Shown: positions 1 to 9,535, counted from the first letter of the stretch. The stretch is 64,000 nt of DNA from Microvirga terrae (GCF_013307435.2 NZ_CP102845.1:3842001-3906000); one strand, 5' to 3'. A program made the numbers and translations. Notes: generated by a model from the letters alone, not told the origin.

Positions 1-455
1 CCTTCAGTTACCCCATTAGGCAAGGGATCGAAGACCTGGGTGTAGTCTTCGAGGTCCAGACTACAGTCCCAAGCCCAAAAAACCGTTGTGGCAAATACGG
101 CGGCGGCGGTGGGAGACGTATCAAGAGCCGCAACAAGGCGCTCCAGGCAATGGGGATACAGGATGTCATCATGGTCGAGATAGAGCAGGTATTCACCGCG
201 AGCCTCCTGAGCACCCAAATTGCGTGAGACTGTAGTGCCAAGGTTCACGCAGCCAGGGTGCTCAAGATAGCGGACTTTCGGCTTTTTAGCGGCGTCCTGA
301 GCAATCACTGTGCTGGCATCGGTCGATCCGTCGTTGACGAGAATGAGTTCCCAATCAGAAAATGTTTGAGCCTCGACACTATTGATTGCCTCGCCAATAA
401 AATTCTCTCCATTCAAAAAAGCAATGACAACGCTAACTTTTGGCCGATGGTACAT
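1..455 (-). CDS. GT2 family glycosyltransferase, N-terminal part (runs off window)
   Basis: Reading from an ATG at 455 towards position 1, the translation starts MYHRPKVSVVIAFLNGE and continues with VNDGSTDAS and YLDHDDILYP. This is the nucleotide-binding half of a GT-A family-2 glycosyltransferase, with the DHDD stretch as the metal-binding DxD-type motif. The C-terminal part lies outside the window. Such enzymes transfer a sugar from a nucleotide donor to a lipid-linked oligosaccharide at the inner face of the cytoplasmic membrane. The frame is open upstream of the ATG and continues into the relic of an acyltransferase gene, so the exact start could be fixed by a deletion rather than by a native ribosome-binding site. 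Donor and acceptor cannot be deduced. Confidence 0.85.
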   Translation of the reverse strand, partial: MYHRPKVSVVIAFLNGENFIGEAINSVEAQTFSDWELILVNDGSTDASTVIAQDAAKKPKVRYLEHPGCVNLGTTVSRNLGAQEARGEYLLYLDHDDILYPHCLERLVAALDTSPTAAAVFATTVFWAWDCSLDLEDYTQVFDPLPNGVTE

Positions 456-765
456 GAGACTGTCTTTAGGCAAGAGCGCGAACCATGGTGCCACAGTTGT
501 TGCGATTAGCACAGTCTCGAGCGCTGGAAGCGCCAACGTAAAAGTCTACTAACGTATAGGTATTACGGTGAACCTGATTAAGAACGATACTCCCGATCAG
601 ATAGCCTGATATAACGAAGAGTATGTCAACACCGATGCAGCCGGCTGGATAACGTGTGCCGATGTGGAAAGCGACAATAGGCAACACGGCAAGCACACTC
701 AATCCATCAATGTCGGCGCGGTAACGCCCGGAAGCAAGCTGGCTGGTACCCGAGGTAAGACTCAC
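456..765 (-). pseudogene. Acyltransferase family 3 (OafA-like) N-terminal relic
   Basis: From a GTG at 765 the product begins MSLTSGTSQLASGRYRADIDG and contains VAFHIG and GVDILFVISGYLIG, which are hallmarks of the first membrane segments of OafA/YrhL-type O-acyltransferases. After VDFYV (about position 540) the frame is lost. The family sequence resumes in another frame as LPAL...VLIATTVAPWFALLP and then runs straight into the downstream GT2 gene. Only about 100 residues of a protein normally 350-650 residues long remain. The start codon overlaps the stop of the upstream glycosyltransferase gene (GTGA), so it was once the next gene of this operon. It cannot make a working acyltransferase. 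Confidence 0.75.
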
Positions 766-1958
766 GCTGGTTTTCTGCCCACCCTTGCACCTACAACACT
801 CAAGATCGCTCTAGAGCCTGCGAAATTTGTTGCTGAGTAGACAGTTTTTGCAGCGCTTCGGATGTCAGCCTGCCTAAGGAAATGGTTTAGATAGAAAGGA
901 AAAGCCCATATGAGGTTTTTCCGGATCTCTGGTCCAAGCGAACGATTAGGCTCTGCCTTCAACATTTCCAAGATGCCACAGGTGTTCTCCTGAAGATGAG
1001 AGAACGGCCTCTCGATAAAGAGCTTCCGCAGGATCCGGCTCTCTTCTAAGCTAAGCTCACACTTCTTAATCTCCCGTGACAATTCAAGAGCATACTCCAA
1101 GTCGCTTACAGCTAGCTTCCAGAGAGACTTGCGCCCCATAAGGACAAGGCGCTGGAACAAGCAGGTGATCTCATGTGCTTCCGTTCGCTCGTCCGCTGAT
1201 ATCATCGACGGCTTATATGCGGAAAGCGGCAAGGTTTTATACCACTCTCTAAAGAACCTTTGATCGTACGATTGCCAGACACTTTCACGATCTTGAAAGC
1301 GCGATGTGGCTGTCGCCGGGCCGCGCTGCCCCGAATGACGGCGCTGGTAAAAGACCACATCGCTCGTTTCTGCACCTGAGAACCGATGAGCAATCCGCAG
1401 AAGCATCTCATAGTCTTGAGATCGCGCTAAACCTTCATCAAAGGGACCGATCTTATCATAGGTTGCGCGCCTCACGAGCATGCCTGGTTGAAACACAAAG
1501 CACCGCTCCATCAATTGAATAAAGATCGATTGGAACTCCAAGCGCTCGTGATATGGCAAGGGAAAAGTTTCAACAGGAATGCCACTCTGATCGCTCCGAT
1601 CAAAATGCAGGTACCTCCCAAAGGCAAAACCGTGACCTCTTTCGCTGTTCAGGGCGTTTTGCAACGCTCGATGTGCTGTTGGAGCAGCGATGTCGTCATC
1701 ATCAAAAATCCAGATATTTGCGCCGTCCGTCATGGGGATAGCGAGGTTCAATGAACTTGCCTTTCCGCTGTTCTCCTTCCTACAATAGCGGACAATTCCA
1801 CCGTACTTTTGAACAATCTGAGGCGTGGCGTCTGTGGATCCATCATCTATTACAAGGATCTCACGCACGGGTTCAGTTTGCCGCAGAATACCTTCGATCG
1901 CCTGCGCGATATACGCTTCCCGGTTGTATGTTGGGATGATCACCGAAGTATCAGACAT
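762..1958 (-). CDS. GT2 family glycosyltransferase
   Basis: The product, about 398 residues, opens with MSDTSVIIPTYNREAYIAQ and carries IDDGSTDATPQI and WIFDDDDIAAP, the GT-A nucleotide and metal-binding motifs of family 2. A longer reading to 2018 is possible. The ATG at 1958 is preferred because it overlaps the ugd stop codon (ATGTCTGA), a typical translational-coupling arrangement, and because the family motif starts right there. The last 150 residues are mostly helical and not recognisable. Its place between ugd and the acyltransferase relic suggests that it adds a sugar to the repeat unit. Glucuronate is an attractive donor because of ugd, but nothing in the sequence proves this. Confidence 0.85.
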   Translation of the reverse strand: MSDTSVIIPTYNREAYIAQAIEGILRQTEPVREILVIDDGSTDATPQIVQKYGGIVRYCRKENSGKASSLNLAIPMTDGANIWIFDDDDIAAPTAHRALQNALNSERGHGFAFGRYLHFDRSDQSGIPVETFPLPYHERLEFQSIFIQLMERCFVFQPGMLVRRATYDKIGPFDEGLARSQDYEMLLRIAHRFSGAETSDVVFYQRRHSGQRGPATATSRFQDRESVWQSYDQRFFREWYKTLPLSAYKPSMISADERTEAHEITCLFQRLVLMGRKSLWKLAVSDLEYALELSREIKKCELSLEESRILRKLFIERPFSHLQENTCGILEMLKAEPNRSLGPEIRKNLIWAFPFYLNHFLRQADIRSAAKTVYSATNFAGSRAILSVVGARVGRKPA

Positions 1959-3300
1959 TTGTCTCTCTAGTGACTGATCTTTCGTACATATGAGGAAGTG
2001 GCTGTCCGATGCTGACATAGGTGAAGCCGTGGCGGCGCATCTCCTCGGGGCGGTAGACGTTGCGCAGGTCCACCACCACCGGGGCGGCCAGCGTCGCCTT
2101 CAGGCGCGACAGGTCCAGGGCCCGGAACGTGTCCCATTCGGTCACCAGCACCAGGGCGTCGGCCCCGCGGGCGCAATCGTAGGCATCCCGGGCATAGGCC
2201 ACGTCGGTCAGCACCGACCGGGCCGCCTCCATGCCTTCCGGATCATAGGCTTTCACCCGGGCCCCGGCGTCCTGCAGCGCCGTGATCACGTCGATGGAGG
2301 GCGCATCGCGCATGTCGTCGGTGTTGGGCTTGAAGGTCAGGCCGAGCACCGCCACGGTCTTGCCGCGCACCGAGCCGCCGCAGGCGGCGATCACCTTGCG
2401 GCCCATGGCGCGCTTGCGCTGGCTGTTGACCGCCGCCACCGTCTCGACGATGCGCATCGGCGCCTCGTGGTCCTGCGCGGTCTTGATCAGGGCCAGCGTG
2501 TCCTTGGGAAAGCACGAGCCGCCATAGCCCGGGCCGGCATGAAGGAACTTCGCCCCGATCCGGTTGTCGAGGCCGATGCCGCGGGCCACGTCCTGCACGT
2601 TGGCGCCCACCTGCTCGCACAGATCGGCGATCTCGTTGATGAAGGTGATCTTGGTGGCCAGGAACGCGTTGGCGGCATACTTGGTCAGCTCGGCCGTGCG
2701 CCGGGACATGCTGAGCAGGGGAGACTGGTTGAGGTAGAGCGGGCGGTAGAGCTCGGTCATCACGTCCTTGGCGCGCTCGTCCTCGGTGCCCACCACGATG
2801 CGGTCCGGGCGCTTGAAATCGGCGATCGCTGCACCTTCGCGCAGGAACTCCGGGTTCGACACCACGGCGAACTCGGCCTCGGGCCGGGTCTCGCGGATGA
2901 TGCGCTCGACCTCGTCGCCGGTGCCCACCGGCACGGTCGATTTGGTCACCACCACGGTGTAGCCGTCCATGGCGGCCGCGATGTCGCGGGCGGCCTGGTA
3001 GACATAGGACAGGTCCGCATGGCCGTCGCCGCGCCGGGACGGGGTGCCGACCGCGATGAACACGGCCTGTGCGCTCTTGACGGCCTGCGCCAGATCGGTG
3101 GTGAAGGTCAGGCGGTCCTCGCGCACGTTCTTGGCCACGAGATCGTCCAGGCCCGGCTCGAAGATCGGGATCGCGCCCCGGTTGAGCGCCTCGATCTTGG
3201 CCGGCTCCTTGTCGACGCAGCAGACCTCGTGCCCGAAATCAGCAAAGCAGGCGCCCGACACCAGCCCCACATAGCCCGCTCCGATCATCGCAACACGCAT
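1951..3300 (-). CDS. ugd: UDP-glucose 6-dehydrogenase
   Basis: This 449-residue protein oxidises UDP-glucose to UDP-glucuronate with two NAD+. It begins with the Rossmann motif MRVAMIGAGYVGLVSG, has TKSTVPVGTGDE, VSNPEFLREGAAI and the active-site segment GGSCFPKDTLAL with the catalytic cysteine, and ends with the UDP-binding C-terminal domain (GLTFKPNTDDMRDAPS). Length and motif order are those of a complete bacterial Ugd/RkpK-type enzyme. A GGGAG ribosome-binding site precedes the ATG. The gene is far richer in G and C than the glycosyltransferase genes beside it, which fits a host-like gene next to acquired material. The product supplies an acidic sugar donor for the polysaccharides encoded here. 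Confidence 0.97.
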   Translation of the reverse strand: MRVAMIGAGYVGLVSGACFADFGHEVCCVDKEPAKIEALNRGAIPIFEPGLDDLVAKNVREDRLTFTTDLAQAVKSAQAVFIAVGTPSRRGDGHADLSYVYQAARDIAAAMDGYTVVVTKSTVPVGTGDEVERIIRETRPEAEFAVVSNPEFLREGAAIADFKRPDRIVVGTEDERAKDVMTELYRPLYLNQSPLLSMSRRTAELTKYAANAFLATKITFINEIADLCEQVGANVQDVARGIGLDNRIGAKFLHAGPGYGGSCFPKDTLALIKTAQDHEAPMRIVETVAAVNSQRKRAMGRKVIAACGGSVRGKTVAVLGLTFKPNTDDMRDAPSIDVITALQDAGARVKAYDPEGMEAARSVLTDVAYARDAYDCARGADALVLVTEWDTFRALDLSRLKATLAAPVVVDLRNVYRPEEMRRHGFTYVSIGQPLPHMYERSVTRETNV

Positions 3301-3766
3301 CAGAGACTCCCATTAAACTCAAACATATATGATACTATAGAACAAAATTCCAACTCGCAGGCCTGCATTGTTCTCTAAGCGATTAACGATAGCCGACAAC
3401 TTAAGTCTGTTTCATCGAACGTCCCGCGCTAATAGCGTCAAAGGTTGGATCTGCTAAGGGCGTTAAACCATGTTGCAGCGCAATGTCCAAGCATAAGCTG
3501 GACCGCTTTCGCCTCTGAACCGCTTCGTTCGCATTGCAATGCGTTACGACAGTGGAACGGCATAGCTGAGCATGCGCAGCCCTGTTGGTCATCGAGCTCT
3601 GGCTATTAGAAGCGATCAGACCGCGAGGCAAGATCACAGCTATGACTTATGATTTTAAGGTGGTTGCATTAGAAACTCGCAAATGCAAGCTGTGCGGAGG
3701 CCTAAGATAGGGTTAGCATAACCGCGAGATGGTGCACACCCACTCGAAGTCCTATTGCTTCGATAG
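3301..3766. other. Intergenic region upstream of ugd
   Basis: There is no convincing coding sequence between the ugd start and the left end of the IS982-type element. The stretch next to ugd is AT-rich and must hold the ugd operon promoter, but I cannot point to a specific -35/-10 pair with confidence. The remainder shows no recognisable transposase fragment. Confidence 0.5.
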
Positions 3767-4771
3767 CTAGCTAACGCGGTGTGCGGGTTTTAGGCTGCGA
3801 TTAACTTAGCGAAGGCAAGCGACGAGATACCACTGCGTTGACACAGCAGTAGCGCCATCGTGTGGCTGACGAGCTTGCGCAGCCACCGGGCCGTCAAGTG
3901 CCAGACGTCCCGTGCCCACATCTGCTTGGCATGATAGCGCTCGTTCAGCTGGCTCAGGACCGTTTCAATCCTGCGTCGTGTCTGCACGAGCCAGTGCGGC
4001 CAGCCTCCCGTCTTTGCCGCCGCCCCTTGAGGCGGCGCCAGCAGAGCAAGCCCCTGCGTCGCCAGATCCTCCCGCAGGCGCGGGCTTCAGTATGCGCCGT
4101 CCGCCAGAGCCCATCCCCTCTGGTCGGACAGGAGTTCAGGCGCAAGGGCAAGATCAGCCGCATCGGCGGGGGCTAGGGTGGCGGCAGCGATAACGCCCGG
4201 ACACGTGACGCACAGATGCAACCGCAGGCCATAGTAGGTCCGATGGGCGAGAGCATCATGGCCGAAGCTGGCAATTCCCGGAAAGCTGCGACAGCGGTGC
4301 GCCCGCGCGAAGTGGCAGACCGGTACCGGCAGGCTATCGAGGAGCGCCAGGGCTGGGTCCTGACGAGCCGTTGCGGCCAGGTGCTGCCACAGCCGGGACT
4401 TGATCACCCATAGGTTGGCAGCCTGACGGGCGAAGGTCGTTCGATGAACGGTGAGCAAACCGGGGAAGAGGTCGCCGAAGTGGCGGCGGAATTAGGCATA
4501 GAGCTCTAGGTCGGTATCGATGTGCAGGAACTCGCCGACCGCTTCGATGGTCATAACTTCGCTGTCGGCCAGCGTGGGTGCAGGACCGCGCTGGCGCAGC
4601 TTGGGGCAGGACTGGCAGAAGAAATCGTCGATGGTGCAGAAGACGGTTATGATGAAGCGCTCGGGGTCAATAGTAGGCTCCTCTGGCAGCAAACAGGCGT
4701 CGCAGGCTGTTCACCGCTTCAGGATAGCCGTGGATCTCGAGGCCTAAAAACCCGCACACCAGGTTAGCTAG
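3767..4771 (-). mobile_element. IS982-family-type insertion sequence, degenerate
   Basis: Imperfect terminal inverted repeats bound the element. The left end reads ctagctaacgcggtgtgcgg (3767-3786). The right end (4750-4771) is its reverse complement with two mismatches, and the match continues into the ggttttta run. The enclosed transposase gene on the minus strand is broken. No target-site duplication is obvious outside the repeats. Confidence 0.65.
3790..4692 (-). pseudogene. IS982-family transposase, multiple stops and frameshifts
   Basis: Three separate pieces reconstruct one transposase. The N-terminal piece has DPERFIITVFCTIDDFF and LADSEVMTIEAVGEF (4492-4692). The middle has TFARQAANLWVIKSRLWQ, LLDSLPVPVCHFARA and TYYGLRLHLCV (4087-4458). 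The C-terminal piece has RRRIETVLSQLNERYHAKQ and LRKLVSHTMALLLCQ (3790-3975). These are the order and motifs of IS982-family DDE transposases. A stop separates the first two pieces and a stop plus frameshift separates the last two, so the element is dead. Confidence 0.75.
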
Positions 4772-5140
4772 GGCCCCTCCGCTTCCGCCGCAGTCGATCA
4801 ATTTCAACCAACCTAAACTTCTTTGTCTAACTTGTTCATTATCTTAGTTGAATCGAACTATCCACAATCTTGCGAGCCTCCATAAAAAGTCGGGAAAGCC
4901 GAGGAAAGGCAGCTCTAGGCTGCGATGTCGACTCATTCCCCGCAGAATTATTGATGTACGACGAAATTAGTTGTATTTGGCTGCCACACCGCAACAAAGT
5001 GTCTGTATATGTTGTATAGTATCAACATCCGGAATCGTGTCAACCGTCACCATACTGGCAACCATGTGAGGATAGTTCATTCGGTGGATGAGCCCGTAAA
5101 CATCACCGCATCTCCTTAGGCCGCTGGTGGAGAGTGAGAA
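4772..5140. other. Intergenic region, no gene seen
   Basis: This AT-rich stretch lies between the right end of the IS982-type element and the next glycosyltransferase. No coding segment or transposase fragment is recognisable in any frame. It presumably carries the promoter of the plus-strand gene at 5141. Confidence 0.5.
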
Positions 5141-6037
5141 TTGTTCGTTCGTTCTTTGTTAAATCGAGCATTATGGGGAATTAAGTGGCGTTACCGATAC
5201 AGGTGGCATCCTGCCCTTCGTGATAACCTTAGAGGATACACAGCTCTCGCCGCAGCACGTTGCTGGTGGCACGTCAGAAAGCCTCAGAAGGCGCACGATC
5301 TGCCTGGCGACTTAGTAATTTCTTTGACGTCGTATGAACCGCGCTTTAATACCCTTGTTTTCACCCTCAGATGCCTCTTATCACAGACAATCAGGCCTGA
5401 TCGGACTGTTCTTTGGCTTGCTCACGGGGACACCTCGATCCCACCGGAAATAGTCGATCTTTGTCAGTACGGGCTTGAAATTCGTTACACTACGGACATC
5501 AAGTCGTACAAAAAAATTATTCCTAGCCTCAGGGCTTTCCCTCATGCGTTCATCGTCACGGCAGATGATGATACGTACTATGGCCCCCACTGGCTTGAGC
5601 ACTTGATTAAGGCATGGGAAAAAGACCAACATCAGATCGTTTGTCGGGTTGCCCGACAAGTTACGCTAAATCAGGATGGTTCCTCGAAAGCCTACAAAGA
5701 TTGGGAATATGCTTCGGCGCCGGAAGTCTCGCCAAGCCTACTTCCGATTGGCGTTGGCGGCGTATTGTATCCGCCAAACTCTCTCCATCCAGACGTGCTC
5801 GATGAGCAAACTTTTCAGGAACTCTGCCCGAGTGGAGACGATCTTTGGCTTTATTGGATGGGAAGGCGTGCCAAGACAATTTACAAGAAGATTGGCGGGC
5901 CTGGTGTGCCACCAACTTGGCCGACATCTCAGAAGCGTAGTCTGTTCCATGAAAACTTGCTCATGAGCAAAAACGACCAGCAGATCGGCGCACTGACAAG
6001 GCACTTTGGGTTTCCTGTTAAGGCGCAACCAAATTGA
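5141..6037 (+). CDS. Putative glycosyltransferase (GT-A type)
   Basis: This 298-residue protein has ISLTSYEPRFNTLVFTLRCL near residue 60 and VTADDDTYYGPHWLEHLI near residue 145. The DDD is a likely nucleotide-sugar/metal-binding motif. It resembles small uncharacterised glycosyltransferases of capsule and O-antigen loci. The frame is closed by TGA just upstream, so the TTG at 5141 is the earliest possible start, and a GGTGGAGAG sequence about ten bases before it supports that choice. The gene stands alone on the plus strand with the Wzx flippase about 350 bases downstream, and both belong to polysaccharide assembly. The sugar specificity is unknown. Confidence 0.7.
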   Translation: MFVRSLLNRALWGIKWRYRYRWHPALRDNLRGYTALAAARCWWHVRKPQKAHDLPGDLVISLTSYEPRFNTLVFTLRCLLSQTIRPDRTVLWLAHGDTSIPPEIVDLCQYGLEIRYTTDIKSYKKIIPSLRAFPHAFIVTADDDTYYGPHWLEHLIKAWEKDQHQIVCRVARQVTLNQDGSSKAYKDWEYASAPEVSPSLLPIGVGGVLYPPNSLHPDVLDEQTFQELCPSGDDLWLYWMGRRAKTIYKKIGGPGVPPTWPTSQKRSLFHENLLMSKNDQQIGALTRHFGFPVKAQPN

Positions 6038-6394
6038 TGCATCAAAAACTGTAGACTTATTCAGCACTCTGAAGCTGATCTCGAGAATTCCTGCAAATCC
6101 CTATTTGCTATCTACGACACAGCTACGCCATGGAGAGCGATTGCAATGACACGCAGTAGGCAGCTTTCTTAGCGGAGCGGACAAGGTGTACATATGGCCG
6201 AATTAACAGCGAATACTCGCGAAGGGATGGTCCATTTTGTGCCTTGGCGTCGCAGCAGGGATGTATCCGGCATCAAATGTGGCACGTCCCGTGTCTGAAG
6301 TTGGCAAACTCCGCGGTCCCTCGGTGGTCTGCCATAAGTGCCATCTAGCTCCGCCCTCCCTAACAAACCCTTGCGTGTACGAATTGAGCCAATC
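6038..6394. other. Intergenic region, no gene seen
   Basis: There is no recognisable coding or mobile-element sequence between the glycosyltransferase and the flippase gene. Open frames here lack family similarity. Confidence 0.45.
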
Positions 6395-7879
6395 ATGAGC
6401 AGCGAAACTACAAATCTATCGCGCATAGCCATCCGTGGCGGCGCATTCATGGGTTTCTCGCAAGCGGTGAAAGTCGGCTCACAGTTCCTTTCGGTGATCC
6501 TTCTAGCACGCCTGCTCACCCCCGAAGATTTTGGGTTAGTCGCGTCAGTTGGTCCAATAATTGTCTTTATCTCTCTATTTCAGGATCTTGGGCTTCAACA
6601 AGCACTAGTCCAAAAGGATAAACTAGACAATCTGCAGATTAGCGACGTATTCTGGGCGTCGACAGCTGCCGGAGTGATATGCAGCATAATAGTTGTGCTT
6701 ATTAGCCCTCTGGTTGCTTCGTTCTATAGCGATCCGAGACTGATAGCCGTAACCTCAGCCTCGGCAATTCCACTACTGATTGGAAGCCTTTGTTCAATTC
6801 CGCTAAGTATTCTCAACAGAAATCTGCGTTTTCGCACGCTTGCCACCATCGAAGTTATCTCTATTGCTGTGGGATTGATTACAGCTCTAGCCAGCGCGAT
6901 CATCGGGATGCGATACTGGTCGTTATTAATTTCTACATCAGCGTCTTCATTGACCACCCTCGTTGCTTCTTGGGTATCAAGCCGTTATACGCCCATGAAA
7001 CCGAGATTTCGTATGGACCGAGAGATCATATCGTTCGGTGCTGGTCTAACAGGTTTCAACTTTTTGAACTTCTTTTCCCGGAACCTCGACAATGTTCTAA
7101 TTGGAAAATTTCACGGCAGCGTTGAACTTGGTTATTATGACCGAGCATACAAGTTGATGGTCTTCCCGCTGCAGACAATTAGCGGCCCCTTGTCACGCAT
7201 TATGATTCCCATACTGAGTCGCTTCCAAACCAACCAAGTCAAATTCCGAGAGATCTATCTGTTCTCTGCGCAAATACTGTGTTTCGTTGCCGTACCTGGC
7301 TTAGCATCTTTAGTAATTATCTCTGATACTTTCGTTGATATACTGTTCGGAGAGCGGTGGGCGCCAATTGCACCTGTTTTCTTCTGGCTCGGGTTAGCTG
7401 GACTGCTACAACCTCTTGGGAATTCTACTGGGTGGGTTTTCATCTCTCTAGGACGTACAAAGGCAATGTTTTACTGGGGTATCTACAGTTCGATTGTGAC
7501 AGTAGGCTCAATCCTGGTGGGCCTTCAAGGCGGGTCGGTTGGAGTGGCAAGTGCTTATGCTTTGAGCAGTTATCTTTTGAAGGAACCAGTACTATATTTC
7601 ATTTTAGGCAGGAAAGGTCCAATCTTCCTCGCGGACTACTGGCTTATTCAGGGACCATTGTTAGCCTCTGCTGGCCTAAGCTGGTTCTTCGTCCATTTTG
7701 GCTTCCAGGAGGCACTCTCCCTTGCGGGTTTCCCCCTGATATTGATGACACTCCTGACTTGCTATCTGCTCTCCCTACTATCCATGCTTTCTCATGCGAG
7801 GGGCCGCAAGACGCTCGCAAAAGCAATCGGCATGATCTTGAGAAGCTCGATCCAGCCGAGTTCAACTCACCCGCAATGA
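6395..7879 (+). CDS. wzx: Oligosaccharide flippase (Wzx, PST/MOP superfamily)
   Basis: This polytopic inner-membrane protein of about 494 residues begins MSSETTNLSRIAIRGGAF. It has the family signature SVILLARLLTPEDFGLVA in the first hundred residues and DRAYKLMVFPLQTISGPLSR near the middle. The rest is a series of hydrophobic segments consistent with the usual 12-14 helices. Flippases of this type move undecaprenyl-diphosphate-linked repeat units to the periplasm, where an ExoQ/Wzy protein (here at 20.9-22.1 kb) polymerises them. The ATG at 6395 fits the family N-terminus better than the earlier ATG at 6338. It is the only Wzx candidate in the window. The 3' end lies directly next to IS debris but looks complete. 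Confidence 0.9.
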   Translation: MSSETTNLSRIAIRGGAFMGFSQAVKVGSQFLSVILLARLLTPEDFGLVASVGPIIVFISLFQDLGLQQALVQKDKLDNLQISDVFWASTAAGVICSIIVVLISPLVASFYSDPRLIAVTSASAIPLLIGSLCSIPLSILNRNLRFRTLATIEVISIAVGLITALASAIIGMRYWSLLISTSASSLTTLVASWVSSRYTPMKPRFRMDREIISFGAGLTGFNFLNFFSRNLDNVLIGKFHGSVELGYYDRAYKLMVFPLQTISGPLSRIMIPILSRFQTNQVKFREIYLFSAQILCFVAVPGLASLVIISDTFVDILFGERWAPIAPVFFWLGLAGLLQPLGNSTGWVFISLGRTKAMFYWGIYSSIVTVGSILVGLQGGSVGVASAYALSSYLLKEPVLYFILGRKGPIFLADYWLIQGPLLASAGLSWFFVHFGFQEALSLAGFPLILMTLLTCYLLSLLSMLSHARGRKTLAKAIGMILRSSIQPSSTHPQ

Positions 7880-7886
7880 ACGGTGT

Positions 7887-7940
7887 AAGAGGCTGGTGAG
7901 CAATCATCTTTCCTTTTCTGTGATGAGGTGACACGGGCGA
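7887..7940 (-). mobile_element. Solo end of an IS5-family element
   Basis: The sequence from 7887 (agaggctggtgagcaatcat) is nearly identical to the left terminus of the intact IS5 element at 39129, which differs by one base in this stretch. It continues into the last codons of that transposase, reading ...LITEKER followed by a stop on the minus strand. Nothing else of the element remains. It is a scar of a former copy, now abutting other IS remnants. Confidence 0.7.
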
Positions 7941-8003
7941 AGTGGTCCAGCTCTTTTGTTAGTTTTCTCGGCAGATTTCCTTTCGGGACGAAGGAGGTTT
8001 GTC

Positions 8004-8208
8004 ATGAAGAAGAAGCGGTTCTCGGTTGAGCAGATCGTGGCGGTCCTGAAGCAGGCGGTGCTGGGGCTGCCGGTGGCCGACCTGATCCGGCAGGTCGGCA
8101 TCTCGGAGTAGAGGTTTTACCGCTGGAAGAAGCAGTACGCCGGCCTTGAGTCGGATCAGGTGCGCGAGCTCAAGCAGGTGTTCGAGGAGAATACCCGCCT
8201 CAAGCGGC
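8004..8208 (+). pseudogene. IS3-family OrfA fragment
   Basis: From an ATG at 8004 the frame reads MKKKRFSVEQIVAVLKQA...LIRQVGISE, then an in-frame TAG, then RFYRWKKQYAGLESDQVREL. This is the helix-turn-helix protein (OrfA) of IS3-family elements. The stop replaces a residue in the middle of the helix-turn-helix, and the 3' part is cut off where the IS256-type element begins at 8209. Confidence 0.75.
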
Positions 8209-9515
8209 GGGACTGCCAGAATTTCCGTGTACAGGCCGGGTTCATCATCCCAGCCGGAAGCGGCCTTCGAACAGAATGGCGAACTGCGCTTTCGCCATGC
8301 CCCATTCGCGTGGCGGCATTTTCCACTCTTTCTGCGTCTGCCTCAAAACCAGGAACAACAGCTTGAACGCGCTCTCGTCGGTGGGAAAGTGCCCGCGAGC
8401 CCGCACCGCCCGGTGCAGCTTGGCATTCAGCGGCTCGATAGCATTGGTGGTGTAGATGATCCGGCAAACCTCCTCAGGAAAGGCAAAGAACGGGATCACC
8501 GCCGCCCAATTGCGTCGCCAAGCGGCCGCGATGGCCTCGTACTTGCGGCCCCAGACCGATTGGGCGAACGCCTCCAGGGCCGTCTGGCCAGCCTCGGCAT
8601 CCTTAGCTCGGTAGATCGCCTTCAAGGCTGCTGCCACGGCTTTGCGATCCTTGTAGGCTACGAAGGCAAAGGACGAGCGGATCAGATGCACGATGCAGGT
8701 CTGGACCTAGGTCTCGGGAAACACTGCCGTGATCGCCTCGGGAAAGCCCTTCAGGCCATCCACCACCGCAATCAGCACGTCCTCGACGCCGCGGGTCCGC
8801 AACTCGTTCATCACCCGCAGCCAGAACTTGGCGCCCTCGCTCTGCTCGATCCACAGCCCCAGGATCTCCTTGGTGCCGTCCGGCCGCCCCCAAGGGCGAG
8901 ATAAACCGCCTTGTTGCGCACGGTGCCCTCATCGCGCACTTTGATCCGGATCGCGTCGAAGAACACCAGGGCGTAGAGCGCCTCCAGAGGCCGGTTCTGC
9001 CACTCGCTGATCTCCTCCAGCACCGCATCCGTGACGGCGCTGACCAGATCCGGCGAGACCTCGATTGCCGTACAGCTCGCGCAGGTGGCCCTGGATCTCG
9101 CGCACGCTCAGGCCGCGGGCGTGCATCGACACGATCTTCTCATCGAAGCCGGGAAAGCGGCGCTGGTACTTGGCAATCAGCTGCGGATCGAAGGTGGCCA
9201 TTCGATCGCGCGGGATCTCCAGGTCGATCCTGCCGGAGTCGGTGAGCACTCTCTTGTGGCCATAGCCGTTGCGGGTGTTGCCGACTTCGCTGTCCTGATC
9301 GAGATGGTGGTCCATCTCGGCATTGAGCGCCCGCTCGGCCAGAGCCTTCTTCAGCTCGTCAAGCAGCCCGTCCCTGGCAAAGGCTGATTGGGCCTCAGCA
9401 CCCGCCAGCTGCTAATCGAGCAGGTGGTCGGGAATGCGGGGTTCCTTGCGGCGTGCCATGCGATGTCTCCCCCATGATCATCGTAATGGCCCCACACGAA
9501 ATTCCCGATAGTCCC
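8209..9515 (-). mobile_element. IS256-family insertion sequence, degenerate
   Basis: Imperfect inverted repeats flank a broken transposase gene. The left end is gggactgccagaatttccgt (8209-8228). The reverse complement of the right end (9488-9515) reads gggactatcgggaatttcgt. The element sits between an IS3 OrfA fragment and an IS66 fragment, so it is part of a stack of insertions. No clear 8-base target duplication is visible. Confidence 0.7.
8245..9459 (-). pseudogene. IS256-family (mutator-type) transposase, inactivated
   Basis: The N-terminus MARRKEPRIPDHLLD is followed at once by an in-frame TAG. The frame then carries LKKALAERALNAEMDHHL and ERRFPGFDEKIVSMHARG-type sequence (as RRFPGFDEKIVSMHARGLS). 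The C-terminal third, from another frame, has MHLIRSSFAFVAYKDRKAV and CRIIYTTNAIEPLNAKLHR, the usual region of the catalytic glutamate. At least one frameshift and two stops interrupt it (positions near 9412, 9023 and 8710), so it is not functional. Full length would be about 400 residues. Confidence 0.85.
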
Positions 9516-9535
9516 GCGGGCGCACATGGGCAGCC

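Noticed and set aside
1990..3378. 462-codon open frame antisense to ugd
   Set aside because: It is a shadow produced by the high GC of ugd; its histidine-, glycine- and arginine-rich translation matches no family.
8146..8904. 252-codon plus-strand frame over the IS256 remnant
   Set aside because: It is antisense to recognisable transposase segments and has no family similarity.
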